Origin: Pseudomonas sp. SCB32
Lineage (GTDB): Bacteria > Pseudomonadota > Gammaproteobacteria > Pseudomonadales > Pseudomonadaceae
DNA length: 64,000 bases
Reading direction: 5' to 3'
Assembly (NCBI RefSeq): GCF_009189165.1
Contig: NZ_CP045118.1
Coordinates: forward strand, 1,364,001 to 1,428,000
The position numbers and the translations under genes are program-made. Each line of letters begins with the position of its first letter. Position 1 is the first letter of the stretch. Of the stretch, positions 41,032 through 49,692 are shown piece after piece. Below the pieces are notes generated by a model that had not been told where the DNA came from, did no database searches, and saw nothing but the letters and a program-made list of their open reading frames with translations.

Positions 41032-41910
41032 ATGTCCCGTCCACTCACCTCCTCCTGGCCACTGCCCCAGCAGGGTGTTCGCTTCATCACGCCGCCGCGC
41101 CTGCGCCGGGCGTTGGACCGCCATCCGCTGGGCCAGGCCTGCTATCCATTGGCCCTGGGCTACTACCCGGCGGCGGTGGGGCACCGCATGGAGCGGGAAA
41201 ATCCGGACGACCACCTGCTGATCTACTGCAGCGCCGGCCACGGCTGGCTGGAAACGGAGGATGGACGATTCGAGGTCGCCGGTGGCGATCTGCTGGTGCT
41301 GCCCAAGGGCCGCGCCCATGCCTATGGCGCCGATGCGCAGCGGCCCTGGTCGATCTTCTGGGTGCACCTGGATGGCCGGTTGGCCGAGGAATTCCTGCGT
41401 CTGCTGGGCAAGTCGCCGCGCCTGCGGGTCGGTGTGCAGCCGCGTCTGCTTGGCGAGTTCGACGCATTGCTGGCGTTGCGCCGGCAGGGTCTGAGCCTGC
41501 CGCACTTCATTCATGCCGCGCACCTGCTGCAGAGCCTGCTGACCTCGCTGGCCCTGCGTCCGGTGCGGGCGCGGTTGAAGTCCGGGCGGGTGCTGGACGT
41601 GGAGGCCGTGCAGGCGCTGATGCGCGAACACCTGCATGACACCCTGAACCTCGACGAGCTGGCGGCGCAGTTCCGCCTGTCGCGCTTCCACTTCGCCAAG
41701 ACATACCGTGCGCTGACCGGGCAGGCGCCGATCCAGGACTTCATCCGCCTGAAGATGACCCACGCCTGCCGCCTGCTCGACCAGGGCAACCTGGAGGTGC
41801 GGCAGGTGGCTGAGCAATTGGGCTATGCCGATCCCTACTACTTTTCACGGCTGTTCAAACGCGTGGTGGGCATGGCGCCCAGTCATTACCGGGCGCTGCA
41901 CCAGGGGTGA
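41032..41910 (+). CDS. AraC-family transcriptional regulator
   Basis: A 292-residue regulator: an N-terminal cupin-like sensing domain (about 30-140, with DHLLIYCSAGHGWLE and GGDLLVLPKGRAHAYG) and two helix-turn-helix motifs (about 200-292, LDELAAQFRLSRFHFAKTYR and VRQVAEQLGYADPYYFSRLF). It is of the same architecture as MmsR, the activator of valine-catabolic genes in P. aeruginosa. It is transcribed away from the acyl-CoA dehydrogenase gene and probably controls it. The frame is open to 40687, overlapping the divergent gene; ATG 41032 or 41011 is the realistic start. Confidence 0.82.
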   Translation: MSRPLTSSWPLPQQGVRFITPPRLRRALDRHPLGQACYPLALGYYPAAVGHRMERENPDDHLLIYCSAGHGWLETEDGRFEVAGGDLLVLPKGRAHAYGADAQRPWSIFWVHLDGRLAEEFLRLLGKSPRLRVGVQPRLLGEFDALLALRRQGLSLPHFIHAAHLLQSLLTSLALRPVRARLKSGRVLDVEAVQALMREHLHDTLNLDELAAQFRLSRFHFAKTYRALTGQAPIQDFIRLKMTHACRLLDQGNLEVRQVAEQLGYADPYYFSRLFKRVVGMAPSHYRALHQG

Positions 41911-42004
41911 TGGCGCGCGCTGTCCTATGCGATGGCGTCCGTGACCGTGCATACACCTGGCATGGTCGTTAGTCTGCGGCGACTGCCCGGACAAGGACTT
42001 GCCC

Positions 42005-42571
42005 ATGCTCCCCGTGATTGCCGAATTGCTGCTGACCCTGGCCTGCGCCGTCGCCGCCGGGCTCGCCCTGCGCGAGCGCCAGGGCTGGCGGGCGCTGGGC
42101 TTTCTGTCGATGGGCGTCGCGGCGTTTCTCGGGGCGTTGGAATACGCCGGCATCGCAGCAGTAGCTGAGCCGCATCATCTGGCGAGCGTATTGTCCGGAG
42201 CGCTGGGCCTGCCGCTGATCGCACTCGGGCGACTTTCCGCTGGAGCAGGGCGGCAGGTGCTGGTGCTGCTCGCTGGGGCGGCACTGCTATTGCTCCCACC
42301 GCCGGCCACTTTGGCCATCAACCTGATCGCGCTGCTGCTGATCGCCTGGCCCGGTCGTTCCAGTCGTTTTCCACTGGCGTTGCTCGGTGCGCTGCTGTTC
42401 ATCGGCAGCGGTCTGCTGATCGGCACCCGCGGCGAGTGGGCTGGCGTGCCACGGCGGGAGCTGTTCCACCTGGGGCTCACGCTCGCCGTGGCGGCTTGGG
42501 CGCTGGCCGGGCTGGGCAGTGGGGCGGTGCGCGTGCCGGGGCTGCCGAAGCCTGGGCAGCGGTCGCCTTGA
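42005..42571 (+). CDS. Polytopic membrane protein of unknown function
   Basis: A 188-residue, very hydrophobic protein with about six short membrane segments rich in A, L and G, and AAGGA ahead of ATG 42005. No conserved motif is recognised. It sits just upstream of ung (54 bp), as I recall for PA0749 next to PA0750 (ung) in PAO1; the two may be co-transcribed. No function is proposed. Confidence 0.65.
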   Translation: MLPVIAELLLTLACAVAAGLALRERQGWRALGFLSMGVAAFLGALEYAGIAAVAEPHHLASVLSGALGLPLIALGRLSAGAGRQVLVLLAGAALLLLPPPATLAINLIALLLIAWPGRSSRFPLALLGALLFIGSGLLIGTRGEWAGVPRRELFHLGLTLAVAAWALAGLGSGAVRVPGLPKPGQRSP

Positions 42572-42625
42572 CTTGGCCGGGACGCTTGCTTAGCGTGCCG
42601 GTTCGTTTTACCAGGCAGACGCACC

Positions 42626-43318
42626 ATGACGAATGAAGATCGGATCAAGCTGGAAGCCAGCTGGAAGGACGCCCTCCACGAGGAGTTCGAGAAGCCCTAC
42701 ATGAAGCAGCTGGGCGAGTTCCTGCGCGCGGAGAAGGCGGCTGGCAAGGTGATCTTCCCGCCCGGTCCGCTGATCTTCAACGCGCTGAACACCACGCCGC
42801 TGGACCGCATCAAGGTGGTGATCATCGGCCAGGACCCCTACCACGGCCCCGGCCAGGCCCACGGCCTGTGCTTTTCGGTACAGCCGGGCGTGCCGACGCC
42901 GCCGTCGCTGCAGAATATCTATAAAGAGCTGCAGCGCGACCTGAACATCCCGATCCCCAATCACGGCTACCTGCAGCACTGGGCCGAGCAGGGCGTGCTG
43001 CTGCTCAACACCTCGCTCACCGTCGAGCAGGCGCGCGCGGGCTCCCACGCCCAGGCCGGCTGGGGGCCCTTCACCGACAAGGTGATCGAGATCGTCAGCC
43101 AGCGCTGCGAGAACCTGGTGTTCCTGCTCTGGGGTTCCCATGCGCAGAGCAAGCAGAAGCTGATCGACGCGCAGAAGCATCTGGTGCTCAAGTCAGCTCA
43201 CCCGTCTCCGCTTTCGGCCTACCGGGGCTTCCTCGGCAACGGGCATTTCAGTCGCACCAACAAGTTCCTCGAACAGCACGGCCTGGCGCCCATCGACTGG
43301 TCGCTGCCGCCGGTCTGA
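42626..43318 (+). CDS. ung: Uracil-DNA glycosylase
   Basis: A 230-residue family 1 uracil-DNA glycosylase. The water-activating motif [14 protein letters not shown] places the catalytic Asp at residue 70, FNAL is the uracil-packing segment, and the C-terminal [13 protein letters not shown] holds the catalytic His and the minor-groove loop. It removes uracil from DNA as the first step of base-excision repair in the cytoplasm. The full length matches the family. It reads toward the terminator that ends the tct operon from the other side. Confidence 0.96.
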   Translation: MTNEDRIKLEASWKDALHEEFEKPYMKQLGEFLRAEKAAGKVIFPPGPLIFNALNTTPLDRIKVVIIGQDPYHGPGQAHGLCFSVQPGVPTPPSLQNIYKELQRDLNIPIPNHGYLQHWAEQGVLLLNTSLTVEQARAGSHAQAGWGPFTDKVIEIVSQRCENLVFLLWGSHAQSKQKLIDAQKHLVLKSAHPSPLSAYRGFLGNGHFSRTNKFLEQHGLAPIDWSLPPV

Positions 43319-43334
43319 CACGCCCCTCTCCCCG

Positions 43335-43360
43335 AAAAAAAGGCCCGCACGAGGCGGGCC
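43335..43360 (-). terminator. Intrinsic terminator of the tct operon
   Basis: GGCCCGC (43342-43348) and GCGGGCC (43354-43360) pair around ACGAG. On the minus strand the stem is followed by seven Ts (43341-43335). It closes the abrB end of the operon; it may also stop ung transcripts, but there is no U-tract on the plus strand. Confidence 0.8.
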
Positions 43361-43410
43361 TGGAGAAATCGCCGGGGAACTCAGCCCGGCGAGCGTGGCA
43401 CTTGCTGCAC

Positions 43411-44454
43411 TCACTCCGCCGCTTCGGCGCGACGCTGCCAGAGGCGGAAACAGGGTTCGGCGAGAAACAGCACCAGCAACAGGCGCAGCACCTGCAGGGC
43501 CGTCACCAGCGGCACTGACAGCTGCAGCGTCTCGGCGGTGAGGCTCAATTCGGCAATGCCGCCGGGCATCATGCCGAGCATCAGCGACTGCTGATCGAGC
43601 GGCCCGAGCCAGCCGATCAACTCCGCCACCAGCGCCGCCGCCAGCATCATCCACAGGGTGCAGAGCAGGCTGCGGCCGACGAAGGCCGGCGCATTGCGGA
43701 AGAAACTGCGATTGAAGTGACAGCCCAGCGCGCTGCCGATCAGCCACTGGCCCAGCGAGCTGCTGCCCGCCGGCAGGCCGATCTGCAGGTCGGCGGCGAT
43801 GGCGGCGACTGCGCTGACCAGCAGCGGCCCGAGCAGCCAGGGATTGGGTTGGCGCAGCGCCTGCAGGACCAGGGCGACCACTGCGCCGGCCGGCAACAAC
43901 AGGGCCAGCCAGGCCCAGCTGACGGCGGATGCGTGCGCGCTCGGCGGTTGAGCATGGAGCAGCCAGGTGAAGGCCGCCGGCACCAGCAGTACCACCAGCA
44001 GCAGGCGCAGGCTCTGCGCCGCCGCCACGCGGCTGGATTGCGCGCCGTGGCGCAGACCGAGGTTGACCATCTCGCTGGCGCCGCCGGGCATGCTGGAGAA
44101 GAACGCCGTGGCGCGGTCCTCGCCAGCGCGGCGCAGCAGGACGATGGCGGCCAGGCTCGACAGCGTGGTGGCGAGTGCGCCGACCACCACGATGGCGCCG
44201 TGTTTGAGCACCTGCTCGACCACCGCCGGGGTGAAGTGCAGGCCGATCCCGGTGCCCACCAACCATTGCCCGGCCTTGCGCGCGCCGGGGACTTCCGCCA
44301 GCGGCCAGTCCAGCAGGCAGCGGCTGAGCATCACCGCCAGCAGCGAGCCGATCATCCAGGGCAGCGGCCAGCCGACCCCTTCGGCCAGCCAGCCGCCAAG
44401 GGCGCCGATCAGGGGCGTTGCCCAGAACAAGCGCCAGTTCGCCAGTTTATGCAT
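43411..44454 (-). CDS. AbrB-family (GltS-like) membrane protein
   Basis: A 347-residue membrane protein of the bacterial AbrB / putative ammonia-monooxygenase family: about ten hydrophobic segments in two similar halves, with the repeated signature PLPWMIGSLLAVMLSRC and, in the second half, PNPWLLGPLLVSAVAA. The C-terminal GMMPGGIAELSLTAE is also typical. ATG 44454 overlaps the end of tctA by 8 bases; a GTG at 44475 would start further inside tctA. It is the last gene of the opdH-tctCBA operon, a place I recall for PA0751. A transport role is likely but the substrate is unknown. Confidence 0.78.
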   Translation of the reverse strand: MHKLANWRLFWATPLIGALGGWLAEGVGWPLPWMIGSLLAVMLSRCLLDWPLAEVPGARKAGQWLVGTGIGLHFTPAVVEQVLKHGAIVVVGALATTLSSLAAIVLLRRAGEDRATAFFSSMPGGASEMVNLGLRHGAQSSRVAAAQSLRLLLVVLLVPAAFTWLLHAQPPSAHASAVSWAWLALLLPAGAVVALVLQALRQPNPWLLGPLLVSAVAAIAADLQIGLPAGSSSLGQWLIGSALGCHFNRSFFRNAPAFVGRSLLCTLWMMLAAALVAELIGWLGPLDQQSLMLGMMPGGIAELSLTAETLQLSVPLVTALQVLRLLLVLFLAEPCFRLWQRRAEAAE

Positions 44455-45964
44455 CAGCCAGCTCGACCGGGGCACGACGGCCGCGCTTGCGCCAGGCGCG
44501 GTACAGCGGCAGGCCGAGCATCAGTGCGACCAGGGCCCAGGTGCCGAGGGTGATCGGGCTGGACCAGAGGATGCCCAGTTCGCCGTTGGAGATCGACAGC
44601 GCGCGGCGCAGGTTCTGCTCCATCAGCCCGCCGAGGATGAAGCCCAGCAGCAGCGGCGAGAGCGGGAAGTCCAGCTTGCGCAGGAGGTAGCCGAGGATGC
44701 CGATGGCAACCATCAGGAACAGGTCGAAGGTGGTGGCGTGCACAGCGTAGACGCCGATCGCGGTGATGATCGCGATGCCCGGCACCAGCGCCCAGTTCGG
44801 CACCGAAAGAATGCGCGTGAACACCCGGACCATCGGCACGTTGAGGATGATCAGCATGACGTTGGCGATGAACAGCGAGGCAATCAGGCCCCAGACGATG
44901 TTCGGCTGCTCCTGGAACAGCAGCGGGCCGGGGGTGATGTTGTACAGGCTGAGCGCGCCGATCATCACCGCGGTCGTGCCCGAGCCGGGTACGCCGAGGG
45001 TCAGCATCGGCACCAGGGCGCCGCAGGCTGCGCCGCCGATGGCGGTTTCCGGTGCCGCCAGTCCGCGCATGTCGCCCTTGCCGAACGTGCCGGTTTCGCC
45101 AGCCAGCTTCTTCTCGGTCATGTAGGCCACGGCGCTGGCCAGGGTGGCACCGGCGCCGGGCAGGACGCCCATGATGAAACCGAGCAGGCCGCAACGCAGG
45201 TTGACCACGAACACCGAGGCGGCCTCCTTGACGTTGAACAGCATGCGCCCACTGGCTTCGACCATCTTGTGGCCGTGGTGGGTCTTCTCCAGCAGCAGGA
45301 GGATTTCGCTCACCGAGAACAGGCCCAGCACCAGCACCACGAACTGGATGCCATCGGAGACGTGGATGTTGTCGAAGGTGAAGCGGTACACGCCGCTGTT
45401 GGCGTCGATCCCGACGCTGGAGAGGAACAGCCCGAGCAGCGCCGCCAGCAGCGTCTTCAGCGGCCGATCGCCGGCCAGTCCGCCAAGGGCGACGATGGCG
45501 AAGACCATCAGCACGAAGTATTCGGCGGGGCCGAAGGCGATGGCCCACTTCGCCAGCAGCGGGGCGAACAGCACCATGCCGCAGGTGGCGATGAAGGCGC
45601 CGATGAACGAGCTCCAGGCCGACAGCGACAGGGCCACGCCGGCCAGGCCGTTGCGTGCCATGGGATAGCCGTCGAGGGTGGTCATCACGGTGGAGGCTTC
45701 ACCGGGGATGTTCAGCAGGATCGAGGAAATCCGCCCGCCGTATTCGCAGCCCAGGTACACGGCGGCCAGCAGGATCAGCGCCGACTCCGGCGGCAGGCCG
45801 AGGGCGAAGGCCACCGGGATCAGCAGGGCCACGCCGTTGATCGGGCCCAGGCCCGGCAGCAGGCCGACGACGGTGCCGATCAGGGTGCCGATCAGCGCGG
45901 TGATCAGGTTGTAAGGTGTCAGGGCGACGCCGAAGCCTTGCCCGAGGTAGCTCAATGTTTCCAT
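44447..45964 (-). CDS. tctA: Tripartite tricarboxylate transporter large membrane subunit
   Basis: A 505-residue integral membrane protein with about twelve helices, the large permease of the TctABC system. Family-typical stretches include GTLIGTVVGLLPGLGPINGVALLIPVAF (start), EYGGRISSILLNIPGEASTVMT and the second-half counterpart GVLPGAGATLASAVAYMTEK, then LTLGVPGSGTTAVMIGAL. It uses the ion gradient to move tricarboxylates delivered by TctC. ATG 45964 lies 10 bp after tctB. It overlaps the abrB-family gene downstream. Confidence 0.93.
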   Translation of the reverse strand: METLSYLGQGFGVALTPYNLITALIGTLIGTVVGLLPGLGPINGVALLIPVAFALGLPPESALILLAAVYLGCEYGGRISSILLNIPGEASTVMTTLDGYPMARNGLAGVALSLSAWSSFIGAFIATCGMVLFAPLLAKWAIAFGPAEYFVLMVFAIVALGGLAGDRPLKTLLAALLGLFLSSVGIDANSGVYRFTFDNIHVSDGIQFVVLVLGLFSVSEILLLLEKTHHGHKMVEASGRMLFNVKEAASVFVVNLRCGLLGFIMGVLPGAGATLASAVAYMTEKKLAGETGTFGKGDMRGLAAPETAIGGAACGALVPMLTLGVPGSGTTAVMIGALSLYNITPGPLLFQEQPNIVWGLIASLFIANVMLIILNVPMVRVFTRILSVPNWALVPGIAIITAIGVYAVHATTFDLFLMVAIGILGYLLRKLDFPLSPLLLGFILGGLMEQNLRRALSISNGELGILWSSPITLGTWALVALMLGLPLYRAWRKRGRRAPVELADA

Positions 45965-45974
45965 GATGGTTTCC

Positions 45975-46442
45975 TCAGAGCAGGGGTTCGAGGATGCCCA
46001 GCGGCAGCGGGACATCCAGGGTGCGGTCGAACAGGACGTACAGGCCGATGGCGAGCAGCGTGGCGGTGACCACGCTGGTCACCGGGCGGCCGCCGTAGAT
46101 CAGCGCGATGAAGGTGCCGACCAGGGCGCTGGCGGGGATGAAGCCCAGCGGCTCGAACAGCCCGGCGTAGACCGCCAGCAGGGCGACGCAGAGCACCACC
46201 TTGGCCAGCAGCGCGCCTTCCAGCGCGGGCTCGTCCTCGTCGCGCTTGATCGGCGTCGGGCGGGCGATCAGCCAGGCCAGGCCCACGGCCATCAGGCCCA
46301 GGCAGAGCAGCGGGTAGGCACGCGGGCCGACCGGTTCGTAGGAGAAGGGTGCCTGGAGCTGCCAGGCGATCAGGGCGAAGGCGACGCAGGCGAACAGCCA
46401 GGCGCCGGCGAACAGCCGCTGGAAGAGGCTGGTTTGCGACAT
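45975..46442 (-). CDS. tctB: Tripartite tricarboxylate transporter small membrane subunit
   Basis: A 155-residue protein with four membrane segments and a polar loop between helices 2 and 3 (RPTPIKRDEDEPALEG), the usual shape of TctB. It is the small permease subunit, in complex with TctA. It sits between tctC (54 bp) and tctA (10 bp). Sequence conservation in this family is low, so the call leans on size, topology and position. Confidence 0.9.
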   Translation of the reverse strand: MSQTSLFQRLFAGAWLFACVAFALIAWQLQAPFSYEPVGPRAYPLLCLGLMAVGLAWLIARPTPIKRDEDEPALEGALLAKVVLCVALLAVYAGLFEPLGFIPASALVGTFIALIYGGRPVTSVVTATLLAIGLYVLFDRTLDVPLPLGILEPLL

Positions 46443-46496
46443 GGGGAGACTCCTTGCGTCGGCGGCTGCGAGGAGCCGCCGACGCTGCGCGGGGCG

Positions 46497-47474
46497 TTAC
46501 TGGATGAGGCCGAACTCGCGGGCGAGCTGCTTGTACTGGGTCACCTGCTGCTTCACGTAGGCATCCAGCTCCGGGCCGGTCATGGCGAAGGGGAACAGTT
46601 CGCGCTGGTCGCGCAGCTTGGCGAAGTCTTCCGAGGCCAGCAGCTTGTCGAAGGCGCCTTTCCAGAAGGCGTAGTCCTCCTCGCTCACCTTCGGTCCGAC
46701 GTAGAAGCCGCGCACCACCGGCCAGACGATGTCGTATCCCTGCTCCTTGGCGGTGGGGATGTCGGTCATGCCTTCATCCTTCAGGCGCTCCTCGGCGAAC
46801 ACCGCAAGCAGGCGCATCTTGCCGGCGCGGATGTGCGGCATGGAGTCGGAGATGTCGGTACTGCCAACCTGGATGTGCCCGCCCAGCAGAGCGGTGGCGA
46901 TCTCGCCGCCGCCTTCCAGGGCAACGTAGCGCAGCTGCTTGGGATCGATGCCGGCGGCCTTGGCGATCAGTGCGGTCTGCATCCAGTCCTGGCTGCCGAC
47001 GGTGCCGCCGGAGCCGATCACCACCTTGCTCGGGTCGGCCTTGAGCGCGGCAACCAGGTCGTTGAGGTTCTTGAATGGCGAATCCGCCGGCACCGCGATG
47101 GCGCCGTAGCTGGTACCCACCGCCGCCAGCCACTTCACCGCACTTTCATCGAAGCGGCCGAACTTGCCTTGCGCCAGGTTCAGCAGGGAGCCGCTGGAGA
47201 AGGCCGTGATGGTATTACCGTCGGCCGGGCGCTGGGCGACCACCGCGTTGTAGGCCACGGCGCCGACGCCGCCGGGCATGTAGGTGACGCGCATTGGCTT
47301 GGACAGCAGCTTCTCCTCCATCAGGGCGCTTTGCGCCAGCTTGCAGGTGAGGTCGAAGCCGCCGCCGGGGGAGGCTGGCGCGATGCATTCCGGGCGCTTG
47401 GGCTCGGCGATCAGGCTGCCGGCGAACAGCAGGGTGGCGCCGGCCAGGGTCAGGTTGCGCAGGACGGTGGACAT
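46497..47474 (-). CDS. tctC: Tricarboxylate-binding periplasmic protein
   Basis: A 325-residue periplasmic binding protein of the Bug/TctC family: signal peptide (about 1-23), then CIAPASPGGGFDLTCKL, the ligand-carboxylate loop, YMPGGVGAVAYNAVV and GSGGTVGSQDWMQTALI, all family landmarks. It captures citrate or a related tricarboxylate and passes it to TctA/TctB. With OpdH upstream the likely substrates are citrate, cis-aconitate or isocitrate. The start ATG 47474 follows opdH by 29 bp. Confidence 0.92.
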   Translation of the reverse strand: MSTVLRNLTLAGATLLFAGSLIAEPKRPECIAPASPGGGFDLTCKLAQSALMEEKLLSKPMRVTYMPGGVGAVAYNAVVAQRPADGNTITAFSSGSLLNLAQGKFGRFDESAVKWLAAVGTSYGAIAVPADSPFKNLNDLVAALKADPSKVVIGSGGTVGSQDWMQTALIAKAAGIDPKQLRYVALEGGGEIATALLGGHIQVGSTDISDSMPHIRAGKMRLLAVFAEERLKDEGMTDIPTAKEQGYDIVWPVVRGFYVGPKVSEEDYAFWKGAFDKLLASEDFAKLRDQRELFPFAMTGPELDAYVKQQVTQYKQLAREFGLIQ

Positions 47475-47503
47475 GGGCAATTCCTCTCTTGTTGTTCTTT
47501 CGA

Positions 47504-48805
47504 TTACCAGATCGCCAGGGAGTAGCTGAGGTAGACGCGGGTTTCGTCGGCATCGCGGGCGAAGCTCGAGCGGTAGGTGGCGTTGCGCACGCGCACGGCT
47601 ACGTCCTTGAGCGGGCCGCTCTGGATCACGTACTTGATGTCGGTGTTGCGCTCCCATTCCTTGCCGTGGCCGTCCATGCCATTGATTCTGGCATCGTCGC
47701 CGCTGACATAGCGATTCATCAGGGTCAGGCCGGGAATCCCGAGGCCGGCGAAGTCGAAGTCGTGGCGCAGTTGCCAGGAGCGTTCCTCGGCATCGGCGAA
47801 GTCGCCGACCTGCACGAAGTTCACCAGGTAGGGGTTGCTGCCATCGATGTAGGGGAAGGCGGTGTCGCCGTTCATCTGCTGCCAGCCCAGGCTGAACTTG
47901 CTGGCGCCCAGGGCGTAGCCGAGCATGCCGTTGAAGGCACGGTTGTCGATCTTGCCGCCGCGCGCTTCACCCTGGTCGTCGCTGAGCGCCAGTCGCAGGT
48001 CGGCGCTGAATTTTCCGGGGCCCAGCGGATAGCTGGCGAGCAGGCCGACGAAGTGCTGGCGGTAGACGTTGTCCAGCTCGGCGTAGTGGTAGCGGCCGGT
48101 GAGGTGGTCGGTGAGCTTGTAGTCGCCGCCGGCCAGGTCGTAGTGGTCGCCTTCGGCGCTGCCGCCGCTGAAGCGCTTGTTCTTGTTGTTCAGCGCGAGA
48201 TCCTGCCAGTGGGTGGAGTCGCGGTCCTTGACCTTCTCCAGGCGACCGCCGGTGAAGTTGAGGCCGGGCAGGTCGGTGGAGTTGAGCAGCCCGCCTTCGA
48301 AGGTCTGCGGGAACAGGCGGCTGTCATTGGGCTGCAGGGTCGGCAGGTCGGGGATCAGGCTGCCGATCTTCAGCTCGCTCGCCGAGACCTTGAACTTGGT
48401 GGTCAGGCCGAGCTTGCTGTATTCGTCGGCGGCGCGGCCGTCGTCGTGGGTCGGCAGCAGGCCGGTGCCGGTGCGGTCGGGCGAGGAGTCGAGCTTCAGG
48501 CCAAGCATGCCCATGGCGTCGAGACCGACGCCGACGGTGCCGGGGGTGTAGCCGGACTGGAAATCGAGGATGAAGCCTTGCGCCCATTCTTCGCGCTTGG
48601 ACTGGCCGCTGCCGTCGCGAAAGTCACGGTTGAAGTAGATGTTCTGGGTGCTGAGGGTGGCGCTGCTGTCCTCGATGAAACCTGCTGCATCGCACAGCGG
48701 GGCGAAGCCGGCGACGGCCAGCAGGGCGCTCGCGCGGGCAGTGGACAGGCAAGGGAAAATGGGCTTGCGGGCAGCCAGTGCAGCCTGGGGCTGGACAGTG
48801 GGCAT
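47504..48805 (-). CDS. opdH: OprD-family tricarboxylate porin OpdH
   Basis: A 433-residue outer-membrane porin of the OprD (Occ) family: signal region up to about residue 40, then GFIEDSSATLSTQNIYFNRDFRDG, the canonical OprD opening. Arg/Lys-rich barrel strands follow, and the C-terminus ETRVYLSYSLAIW ends in an aromatic residue as barrels require. OpdH of P. aeruginosa takes up tricarboxylates such as cis-aconitate. It is the first gene of the operon opdH-tctC-tctB-tctA-abrB. The control region is shared with tctDE and contains four direct repeats. Confidence 0.9.
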   Translation of the reverse strand: MPTVQPQAALAARKPIFPCLSTARASALLAVAGFAPLCDAAGFIEDSSATLSTQNIYFNRDFRDGSGQSKREEWAQGFILDFQSGYTPGTVGVGLDAMGMLGLKLDSSPDRTGTGLLPTHDDGRAADEYSKLGLTTKFKVSASELKIGSLIPDLPTLQPNDSRLFPQTFEGGLLNSTDLPGLNFTGGRLEKVKDRDSTHWQDLALNNKNKRFSGGSAEGDHYDLAGGDYKLTDHLTGRYHYAELDNVYRQHFVGLLASYPLGPGKFSADLRLALSDDQGEARGGKIDNRAFNGMLGYALGASKFSLGWQQMNGDTAFPYIDGSNPYLVNFVQVGDFADAEERSWQLRHDFDFAGLGIPGLTLMNRYVSGDDARINGMDGHGKEWERNTDIKYVIQSGPLKDVAVRVRNATYRSSFARDADETRVYLSYSLAIW

Positions 48806-48902
48806 CTGTGGTCTCCGGTTCTTGTTGTTGTCACGAAAGGGCACCACGCCGCCTTTCGCTCTGAGCGGTCTTCGCCGCTTGGGGGCGATGCTAACGGGCT
48901 AA

Positions 48903-48942
48903 GCTTTCACCAGGCTTTCAGTCGGCTTTCGCAGTCTTTTCA
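48903..48942. promoter_or_regulatory. Four direct repeats at 11-bp spacing, candidate TctD operator
   Basis: GCTTTCA (48903), GCTTTCA (48914), GCTTTCG (48925) and CTTTTCA (48936) start exactly 11 bp apart in the opdH/tctD divergent region. OmpR-family response regulators bind such direct repeats. The binding itself is inferred. Confidence 0.6.
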
Positions 48943-49020
48943 ACGAATTTCCCCCATTCACAGCGGCGCGCGGATGGGTACACTGCCGGCCCGAACCTGT
49001 CGTCGTAGGGGTGAATCCGC

Positions 49021-49692
49021 GTGCGAATCCTTCTGGTCGAAGACCATCCCCAATTGGGCGAAAGCGTCGCCCAGGCGCTCAAGGGCGCCGGCTGGACCGT
49101 GGACCTGCTGCAGGATGGCGTGGCTGCGGACCTGGCCCTGGCCAGCGAGGAATACGCCCTGGCGATTCTCGATGTCGGCCTGCCGCGCCTGGACGGCTTC
49201 CAGGTGCTGGCGCGCCTGCGCGAGCGCGGCAAGACCCTGCCGGTGCTGATGTTGACTGCGCGCGGTGAAGTGCACGACCGGGTGCACGGGCTGAACCTGG
49301 GCGCCGACGATTACCTGGCCAAACCCTTCGAGCTGACCGAGCTGGAAGCGCGGGTAAAGGCCCTGCTGCGGCGCAGCGTACTCGGCGGTGAGCAGCAGCA
49401 GCGCTGCGGCGAGCTGGTCTATGACCTCGGCGCACGGCGCTTCACCCTGGCCGACCAGGCGATGAATCTGACTTCCCGCGAACAGGCGGTGCTGGAGGCA
49501 CTGATCGCCCGCCCGGGACGGGTGATGAGCAAGGAGCAACTCGCCGCCCAGGTGTTCGGCCTGGACCAGGATGCCAGCGCCGATGCCATCGAAATCTACG
49601 TGCACCGCCTGCGCAAGAAGCTCGAAGGCAGCTCGGTGCGCATCGTCACCTTCCGTGGTTTGGGTTACCTGCTCGAGGCGCAGGATGGTTGA
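49021..49692 (+). CDS. tctD: OmpR-family response regulator TctD
   Basis: A 223-residue regulator with a GTG start preceded by AGGGG. The receiver domain has acidic ED at 7-8, phosphorylation site D51 in LAILDVGLPRLDG and the conserved Lys in DDYLAKPFE. The C-terminal winged helix (about 130-220) includes YVHRLRKKLEG and IVTFRGLGYLLEA. It is coupled to tctE (ATG overlaps its end). It should activate, when tricarboxylates are present, the divergent uptake operon; in P. aeruginosa TctD is tied to citrate and cis-aconitate use. Confidence 0.93.
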   Translation: MRILLVEDHPQLGESVAQALKGAGWTVDLLQDGVAADLALASEEYALAILDVGLPRLDGFQVLARLRERGKTLPVLMLTARGEVHDRVHGLNLGADDYLAKPFELTELEARVKALLRRSVLGGEQQQRCGELVYDLGARRFTLADQAMNLTSREQAVLEALIARPGRVMSKEQLAAQVFGLDQDASADAIEIYVHRLRKKLEGSSVRIVTFRGLGYLLEAQDG

